Shown in pieces: positions 59,209 through 64,000 of a stretch of 64,000 nucleotides of DNA (position 1 is its first letter; each line of letters begins with the position of its first letter). The notes under the pieces were generated by a model. It saw only the letters and a program-made list of their open reading frames with translations. It made no database searches and was not told the origin of the DNA. Made by a program: the position numbers and the translations under genes. Source of the stretch: Bacteroidales bacterium. Its GTDB lineage: Bacteria; Bacteroidota; Bacteroidia; Bacteroidales; F082. The stretch is taken from contig JAFPWT010000012.1 in the NCBI GenBank assembly GCA_017394865.1, forward strand, positions 48,001 through 112,000, read 5' to 3'.

Positions 59209-60507
59209 ATGAAGAACTTTGTTGAAGAACTCCGCTGGCGCGGAATGCTGGCTCAAATGATGCCAGGCACTGAAGAACTCCTCCAGAAAGAAATGGTGAC
59301 GGCTTACCTGGGTACCGACCCGACGGCCGACTCGCTGCATATTGGTCACCTCTGCGGCATCATGATGCTCCGCCATCTGCAACGCTGCGGGCACAAGCCC
59401 ATCATCCTTGTGGGCGGCGCCACCGGCATGATAGGCGATCCCTCGGGCAAGAGCCAAGAGCGTAACCTGCTGAACGAAGAGACCTTACGTCATAACCAAG
59501 AATGCATCAAGGCTCAGGTGGCCAAGTTCCTTGACTTCGAATCGAAGGAACCCAACGCCGCCGAGATGGTGAACAACTACGACTGGATGAAGGACTTCAC
59601 CTTCCTCGACTTCGCACGTGAGGTGGGCAAGCACATCACCGTGAATTATATGATGGCCAAGGATAGCGTGCAGCAACGTCTCAACGGCACCGCCCGCGAT
59701 GGCCTCAGCTTCACCGAGTTCACCTATCAATTGCTGCAAGGCTACGACTTCCTCTGGCTCTACCAGCACAAGAACTGCAAGCTGCAGTTGGGAGGTAACG
59801 ATCAGTGGGGCAACATCACCACTGGCACGGAACTGATCCGCCGCACGCTAGGCTTCGAAAACGAGGCCTTCGCGCTGACATGCCCGTTGATCACCAAGGC
59901 TGACGGCAAGAAGTTCGGCAAGACCGAGAGTGGCAACATCTGGCTCGACCCGAAACGCACCACGCCTTACAAGTTCTACCAGTTCTGGCTAAACGTCAGC
60001 GACGAGGATGCCGAGAAATACATCAAGATCTTCACCTCGTTGGAGAAAGATGTCATCGACGCCCTCATCGAGGAACATAAGAAAGATCCGGGTCTGCGTG
60101 TGCTACAAAAACGTCTTGCACAGGAAGTCACAGTGTTGGTGCACTCCCAAGAAGCTCTGGATGCCGCCATCGAAGCCTCCAGCATCCTCTTTGGTAAGTC
60201 GACCAAGGAAGGCCTGGAAAAACTCGACGAGCAGACGTTCTTGGACATCTTCGACGGCGTGCCGCAAGAGCATATTGCCCGTACTGAACTTGAAGCCGGC
60301 ATCCCAATCGTCGACTTCATGGCCGTCAACACGCAGATTTTCCCCTCCAAGGGCGAGGCCCGCAAGATGACTCAAGCCAATGGCGTGAGCGTCAACAAGG
60401 AAAAGGTCACCCTCGACAAGGTGATGACCCCCGACGACCTCATCGACGGCAAGTACATCCTCATGCAGAAAGGCAAAAAGAATTACTACTTAGTGGTCGT
60501 TGAATGA
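59209..60507 (+). CDS. tyrS: Tyrosyl-tRNA synthetase
   Basis: The 432-residue class I synthetase has a HIGH motif ([10 protein letters not shown]), a tyrosine-binding region ([24 protein letters not shown]) and a KMSKS-equivalent [14 protein letters not shown]. An S4-like RNA-binding C-terminus ends it ([19 protein letters not shown]). Length is normal. The start ATG follows a good promoter. It probably shares a transcript with the dehydrogenase gene 30 bases downstream. Confidence 0.96.
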   Translation: MKNFVEELRWRGMLAQMMPGTEELLQKEMVTAYLGTDPTADSLHIGHLCGIMMLRHLQRCGHKPIILVGGATGMIGDPSGKSQERNLLNEETLRHNQECIKAQVAKFLDFESKEPNAAEMVNNYDWMKDFTFLDFAREVGKHITVNYMMAKDSVQQRLNGTARDGLSFTEFTYQLLQGYDFLWLYQHKNCKLQLGGNDQWGNITTGTELIRRTLGFENEAFALTCPLITKADGKKFGKTESGNIWLDPKRTTPYKFYQFWLNVSDEDAEKYIKIFTSLEKDVIDALIEEHKKDPGLRVLQKRLAQEVTVLVHSQEALDAAIEASSILFGKSTKEGLEKLDEQTFLDIFDGVPQEHIARTELEAGIPIVDFMAVNTQIFPSKGEARKMTQANGVSVNKEKVTLDKVMTPDDLIDGKYILMQKGKKNYYLVVVE

Positions 60508-60508
60508 C

Positions 60509-60537
60509 TCCTAACTTTTAACTCTTCACTCTTCACT
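60509..60537. repeat. TAACTTTTAACTCTTCACTC intergenic repeat
   Basis: The whole gap between tyrS and the dehydrogenase gene consists of AACTTTTAACTCTTCACTCTTCAC-type units, related to 14905-14940, 29183-29219 and 61446-61511. Here it is antisense to the flanking genes. Confidence 0.65.
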
Positions 60538-61452
60538 ATGAAAATCGTATTCCTTGAACCCCTCGGTCTCAAACCCAATGTTATTGAAGAGGCCTGTGCT
60601 GGCCTGAGACAGCAAGGCCACGAAGTGGTCATCTACCCCGACCGTAACGAGAACCTCGACGAGTTGATCCGTCGTGCGCAAGACGCGGAAGTCATCATCG
60701 AGAGCAACATCCCGTTAAGGAAAAACTTTCTGGATGCCTGTCCGAAATTGAAGATGCTCTCCATTGCCTTTACGGGCTTGGATCACATCGATATGGAAGA
60801 ATGCCAGAGTCGCGGCATCATCGTGAAAAATGCTGCTGGCTATTCTACCGAGGCTGTCGCTGAATTGGCCATTGCCATGATGATCGACGTGTACCGCAAG
60901 GTGTTGGAAAACGACCGCATCACCCGTGAATGCCAGCGTAAAGGCATTATGCCAGGTCGCGAGATTGGCGGCAAGACCGTGGGCATTATTGGCATGGGCA
61001 ACATCGGTCAAAGGGTGGCTAAGCTCCTCAACGCCTTCGGTTGTAAGGTGTTGGCATGGAATCGCACTCCGAAGACCGTGGAAGGGGTGACCTTTGTGGA
61101 TAAGGAGACCCTGCTGAAGGAATCTGATATTGTGACCTTGCACATCGCCTTGAACAACGAGACGCGCGACTTCATCACTGAAAAAGAACTGAAGCTGATG
61201 AAGCCTTCTGCCATCCTTATTAATACAGCGCGAGGACCTGTCGTCAACGAACAAGCCCTCGCGGATGCTTTAAAAACTGGTTTGATTGCCGGTGCAGCTA
61301 CCGATGTGTACGGCACCGAGCCGCCTTTGAAACAGGACAATCCTTTGTTTGATGCACCCAACCTGGTGATGTTGCCTCACATTGGTTTTGCCACAGAGGA
61401 AGCCTTTATTCTTAGATTGGGAATTGTAATCCAAAATATAGTTAATAGTTAA
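60538..61452 (+). CDS. D-isomer-specific 2-hydroxyacid dehydrogenase
   Basis: The 304-residue enzyme has the NAD-binding motif VGIIGMGNIGQRVAKLL, the catalytic Arg/Glu region (LHIALNNETRDF, LINTARGPVVNEQAL) and the active-site His in MLPHIGFATEEA. It is shorter than full SerA and lacks the ACT domain, like the short phosphoglycerate or hydroxypyruvate dehydrogenases. Substrate is uncertain; the overall family is clear. Confidence 0.9.
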   Translation: MKIVFLEPLGLKPNVIEEACAGLRQQGHEVVIYPDRNENLDELIRRAQDAEVIIESNIPLRKNFLDACPKLKMLSIAFTGLDHIDMEECQSRGIIVKNAAGYSTEAVAELAIAMMIDVYRKVLENDRITRECQRKGIMPGREIGGKTVGIIGMGNIGQRVAKLLNAFGCKVLAWNRTPKTVEGVTFVDKETLLKESDIVTLHIALNNETRDFITEKELKLMKPSAILINTARGPVVNEQALADALKTGLIAGAATDVYGTEPPLKQDNPLFDAPNLVMLPHIGFATEEAFILRLGIVIQNIVNS

Positions 61453-61511
61453 AAGTTAAAAGTGAAGAGTGAAATAATGAAACTCCAACTTTTCACTCTT
61501 CACTCTTCACT
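61446..61511. repeat. AGTTAAAAGTGAAGAGTGA repeats between convergent genes
   Basis: Units reading AGTTAAAAGT and GAAGAGTGA on the plus strand (61446-61474) are followed by their complements (61489-61511). AGTGAAGAGTGA at 61461-61472 pairs with TCACTCTTCACT at 61493-61504. The TAA stop of the dehydrogenase gene and the TGA stop of the convergent VWA gene both lie inside the repeats. Confidence 0.75.
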
Positions 61512-62595
61512 GATGAGTATTCCCATTAAGCGTTTCAATAAACTGACAAGCGGCGCTCTTCACGCTCTGGAAGTCATTGCCCAGTGAGCTGGAGCAGTCG
61601 AGGACCAGCATAATCATGGCACTCTTGCGCTCAACTTGGGTGACCACATTACCCGACGGTGTAAACTCGGCGTTGTTCACCCATGTCTGTGCGTTGTCGT
61701 CCCAGTTCCACTGCTTGGTGTTTGAGGTGTAAACCTGTTCGCCGTCAAGGGTGAAGAGATTGCTGAAGGTGAAGTACACGAAGATCCCTTCGGTAGTGGG
61801 GTAGATGATATCACCGCAGTTCTGCAGGCCAACGTAATTCACACCATTAAAGATGCAGGTTCCGCTTTGTTGGTTGAGGAAGATGCCTTCAATGTAGCGC
61901 TCCGATTCCGCTGCGTTGTTGACGTTGTCGAACGTAAAGCGGATGCGGGTATGATGCTCCGGAGCGGGGGTCTTCAGGGTGACATCCCAGGTAGAGCTCT
62001 CTTGGTAGAGGTTCTCTGCGATGTCGCCGAAGATCTGTCCCACTTCGATCATGTTATCCACCAGATACACGTTCTGGTGAGGGTTGCTGGATAGTTTCTC
62101 CAGGCTTTGGCGGAAGTTGACCTCGTTGATGCCTTCGGTTTTTACGCCGATGGAGTAAGCCGAGATCGGCACCTGGTTTGCACCAATCGAGGTGTTGCGG
62201 ATGCGGTTGCTCACAGCGTTCAGGTAGGCATCGCCCGAGTTGTAATTGTCGTTGAGCATGTAGGAGCCTTGGTCGAGACCATCGGTAAAGGTGATGATGG
62301 ATACGTTAGTGAGGTCCTCGGGTGGGGTGACAGCTTCGATCTTGTCGAGTGCGGTGTTGACGGCATGGTAAAGGATGGTGCCGTCCTCCATGGTGAGGTC
62401 GTTGACGAATTTCTTCATGTCCTCTTTGCTCGAGGTGTTGAGAAGCGTGAGCTTGTTGTCGGTGATCTCGCTGTTGAAGCCGATGATGCCGACATACAGA
62501 CCTTGTTCGCTGGTATCGACTTTCTCCTTGAAGCAGCTGGTCATCAGGGTCGAGGTCATCAGCAGAGCGGCAATAATTAACAGATGTCTTTTCAT
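61507..62595 (-). CDS. Lipoprotein with apparently circularly permuted VWA domain
   Basis: The 362-residue protein has a lipobox ending at Cys21 (LMTSC). The N-terminal part contains the later strands of a von Willebrand A domain: YVGIIGFNSEI, DGTILYHAV (Thr73) and VSIITFTDGLDQGS (Asp105). The first strand and the DxSxS metal site (Asp333, Ser335, Ser337 in LVLDCSSSLG), with the following helix, lie at the extreme C-terminus. A beta-rich insert of about 140 residues separates them. Together the pieces make one complete VWA domain in permuted order. Metal-dependent adhesion or binding at the cell surface is the family role. The stop codon is supplied by an intergenic repeat. Confidence 0.78.
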   Translation of the reverse strand: MKRHLLIIAALLMTSTLMTSCFKEKVDTSEQGLYVGIIGFNSEITDNKLTLLNTSSKEDMKKFVNDLTMEDGTILYHAVNTALDKIEAVTPPEDLTNVSIITFTDGLDQGSYMLNDNYNSGDAYLNAVSNRIRNTSIGANQVPISAYSIGVKTEGINEVNFRQSLEKLSSNPHQNVYLVDNMIEVGQIFGDIAENLYQESSTWDVTLKTPAPEHHTRIRFTFDNVNNAAESERYIEGIFLNQQSGTCIFNGVNYVGLQNCGDIIYPTTEGIFVYFTFSNLFTLDGEQVYTSNTKQWNWDDNAQTWVNNAEFTPSGNVVTQVERKSAMIMLVLDCSSSLGNDFQSVKSAACQFIETLNGNTHQ

Positions 62596-62665
62596 AATAT
62601 GCGTTTGTTAGTTTTGTTCAGATGATTTCAAAACGCAAAGATAGCAAAAATATTTTATAAAACAC

Positions 62666-62695
62666 GTAGGGCTGTCACATAAGTGGCAGCCCTAC
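62666..62695 (-). terminator. Hairpin downstream of the pyruvate:ferredoxin oxidoreductase gene
   Basis: GTAGGGCTGTCAC (62666-62678) pairs with GTGGCAGCCCTAC (62683-62695) around a four-base loop. On the minus strand it is followed by GTGTTTTAT. It lies 20 bases after the nifJ stop and probably terminates it, although the GTAGGGCTG arms also resemble dispersed palindromic repeats. Confidence 0.7.
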
Positions 62696-62715
62696 ATAAA
62701 ACATGTTAGGAAATC

Positions 62716-64000
62716 TTATTTCCCTTCGCTGAGCTTCTTGTAGCCTTCGTAGCGGAGCTTGGCAAACTGTTCGGTCTTGGCGAACAATTCCTTGGCTTCT
62801 TCGGGGAAGGTCTTCACGAGCGAGTTGTAACGGACCTCACCCATGATGAACTTCTGGAAGTCGGCCCAGTTGGGTTCCTTGGAATCCAGATGGAAGCCGT
62901 TCTTGCCTTCTTCTTCCTCAGCGGGGTTGAAGCGCCAGAGGTGCCAGTAACCGCAATCGACGGCAAGCTTCTCTTCGAGCTGGGAGTGACCCATGCCGAT
63001 CTTGATGCCGTGGTTGATGCAGGGGGCGTAGCAGATGATCAGTGACGGGCCCGGATAAGCCTCAGCTTCCTTGATGGCCTTGAAGTACTGAGCCTGCGAA
63101 GCGCCCATGGCGACCTGAGCCACATAGACGTAGCCGTAGCTCTTGGCGATCATGCCGAGGTCTTTCTTGCGGACCTTCTTGCCAGAGGCAGCGAACTTGG
63201 CGACAGCACCAGCCGGAGTGGCCTTGGAGCTCTGACCGCCGGTGTTGGAGTACACCTCGGTGTCGAGGACGAGGACGTTGACGTCTTCGCCGCTGGCGAG
63301 CACGTGGTCGAGGCCACCGAAGCCGATGTCGTATGCCCAACCGTCACCACCGAAGATCCACTGGCTCTTCTTGGCGAGGAAGTCCTTGTTGTCCAACAGC
63401 TCTTGTTCAAGCTCGCAACCGTGGCAGATGCAGATCTTGCGACCAGAAGCCTTAGCCTTCTTGGCTTCTTCCAGCTTCTGTGCGGCAACTTCCTTGCCGT
63501 AGATTTCCTGGGCTTTCTTGGAGCCGAAGAAGTCGATGCAGCCGTCGATGGAGAGGATGGCCTTTTCGAGGGCGGCGACGAATTCGTCAGTAGCCTTGCG
63601 GTTGGCAACGGTGTCGTTGTAAGTGTCCAACCACTTCTGGGTGGCTTCCTTCATCCAGTCGAACACGGTGGTGTTGATCAGCTCTTCAGCCTTCTTGCGG
63701 AGGCCTTCACGAATCTTGCGAGCACCCGTAGCCATACCGAGACCGTACTCTGCGTTGTCCTCAAACAGGGAGTTGGCCCATGCCACACCCTTGCCACTGC
63801 GGTAGTTCTTGCAGTAAGGCGTTGCAGGAGCGGAACCGCCATAGATGGACGAGCAACCTGTAGCGTTGGCCACCATCATGCTCTCACCAAAGAGTTGGGT
63901 GATGGTCTTTATATTAGGCGTCTCACCGCAACCGGCGCTGGAACCCGAGAACTCAAACAGCGGCTGAGCAAACTGGCTGTTCTTCACATTGGCGAACTTG
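62716..64000 (-). CDS. nifJ: Pyruvate:ferredoxin (flavodoxin) oxidoreductase, C-terminal part
   Basis: About 428 codons of the 3' end are present; the gene continues beyond the window (family length about 1180 residues). The visible part is the thiamine-diphosphate domain: GSSAGCGETPNIKTITQLFGE, then IYGGSAPATPYCKN, WIFGGDGWAYDIGFGG (the GDG cofactor motif) and EVYSNTGGQSSKATPAGAVAKF. The C-terminus is YEGYKKLSEGK. The enzyme oxidises pyruvate to acetyl-CoA and CO2 and reduces ferredoxin, typical of anaerobic Bacteroidales. The frame is intact to base 64000. Confidence 0.96.
   Translation of the reverse strand, partial: KFANVKNSQFAQPLFEFSGSSAGCGETPNIKTITQLFGESMMVANATGCSSIYGGSAPATPYCKNYRSGKGVAWANSLFEDNAEYGLGMATGARKIREGLRKKAEELINTTVFDWMKEATQKWLDTYNDTVANRKATDEFVAALEKAILSIDGCIDFFGSKKAQEIYGKEVAAQKLEEAKKAKASGRKICICHGCELEQELLDNKDFLAKKSQWIFGGDGWAYDIGFGGLDHVLASGEDVNVLVLDTEVYSNTGGQSSKATPAGAVAKFAASGKKVRKKDLGMIAKSYGYVYVAQVAMGASQAQYFKAIKEAEAYPGPSLIICYAPCINHGIKIGMGHSQLEEKLAVDCGYWHLWRFNPAEEEEGKNGFHLDSKEPNWADFQKFIMGEVRYNSLVKTFPEEAKELFAKTEQFAKLRYEGYKKLSEGK

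Noticed and set aside
62666-62695. GTAGGGCTG palindrome as a transposon end
   Set aside because: Its place just after the nifJ stop and the following T-rich sequence are better explained as a terminator. No second copy is visible in the window.

Overview
The window looks like chromosome of an uncultured, probably gut- or rumen-associated member of the Bacteroidales. The evidence is the Bacteroidetes -7 promoter box (TAnnTTTG) in front of many genes, type IX secretion (T9SS) C-terminal tails on secreted proteins, BspA-like leucine-rich repeats, FISUMP (Fibrobacter succinogenes major paralogous) domains, a C10 peptidase, a GH29 fucosidase, DUF5686, a Bacteroidetes-type LptD-like protein and pyruvate:ferredoxin oxidoreductase. 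Genes are densely packed and no gap longer than about 300 bases lacks a feature. I see no rRNA, prophage, insertion sequence or CRISPR array.

Layout. 1-6.1 kb: envelope genes (beta-barrels, MltF-like lytic transglycosylase, acyltransferase, Omp85-like barrel), an MntP-type manganese exporter and tRNA-Pro. 6.1-10.2 kb: zeta-toxin-like kinase with a small overlapping gene, GH29 fucosidase, large secreted protein. 10.2-14.9 kb: leucyl-tRNA synthetase with an unusual inserted domain, an Rpn-family nuclease gene bracketed by related terminators, and a small exported protein with a PLGSG tail. 14.9-25 kb, the most accessory-looking part: a 1486-residue FISUMP/LRR surface protein, an Abi_2 (HEPN) gene, a transmembrane Ser/Thr kinase with an extracytoplasmic FISUMP domain, a divergent helical regulator-like gene and an orphan histidine kinase. 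25-29 kb: fucose-isomerase-like protein carrying a perfect 32-bp palindrome in its coding sequence, AAA ATPase, double-thioredoxin T9SS protein. 29-40.7 kb: LptD-like protein, amidase, RidA, a DivIC/DUF5686/ApbE operon, a TerB-Sel1 protein, Aat, tRNA-Lys. 40.8-48.3 kb: C10 peptidase and a MacAB-TolC-type efflux operon. 48.3-64 kb: mostly housekeeping (AqpZ, HemW, MATE, tRNA-Ala, serine dehydratase, ElbB, Upp, GlyA, TyrS, a 2-hydroxyacid dehydrogenase, NifJ) plus several exported proteins, one of which looks like a circularly permuted von Willebrand A domain.

How the genes work together. The main candidate for an undescribed system is the 15-23.5 kb region. A two-unit 10-bp repeat (AAGGACYAAC AAGGACCA) sits 21-22 bp upstream of a TTTG-type -7 box both for the FISUMP/LRR surface protein and for the regulator-like gene. 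The latter is divergent from a kinase whose outer domain is also FISUMP. This suggests a co-regulated envelope-signalling module, possibly controlled by the regulator. Other points of note are the PD-(D/E)XK-like insert in LeuRS, the permuted VWA protein, and purine-rich repeats that begin at or supply stop codons.
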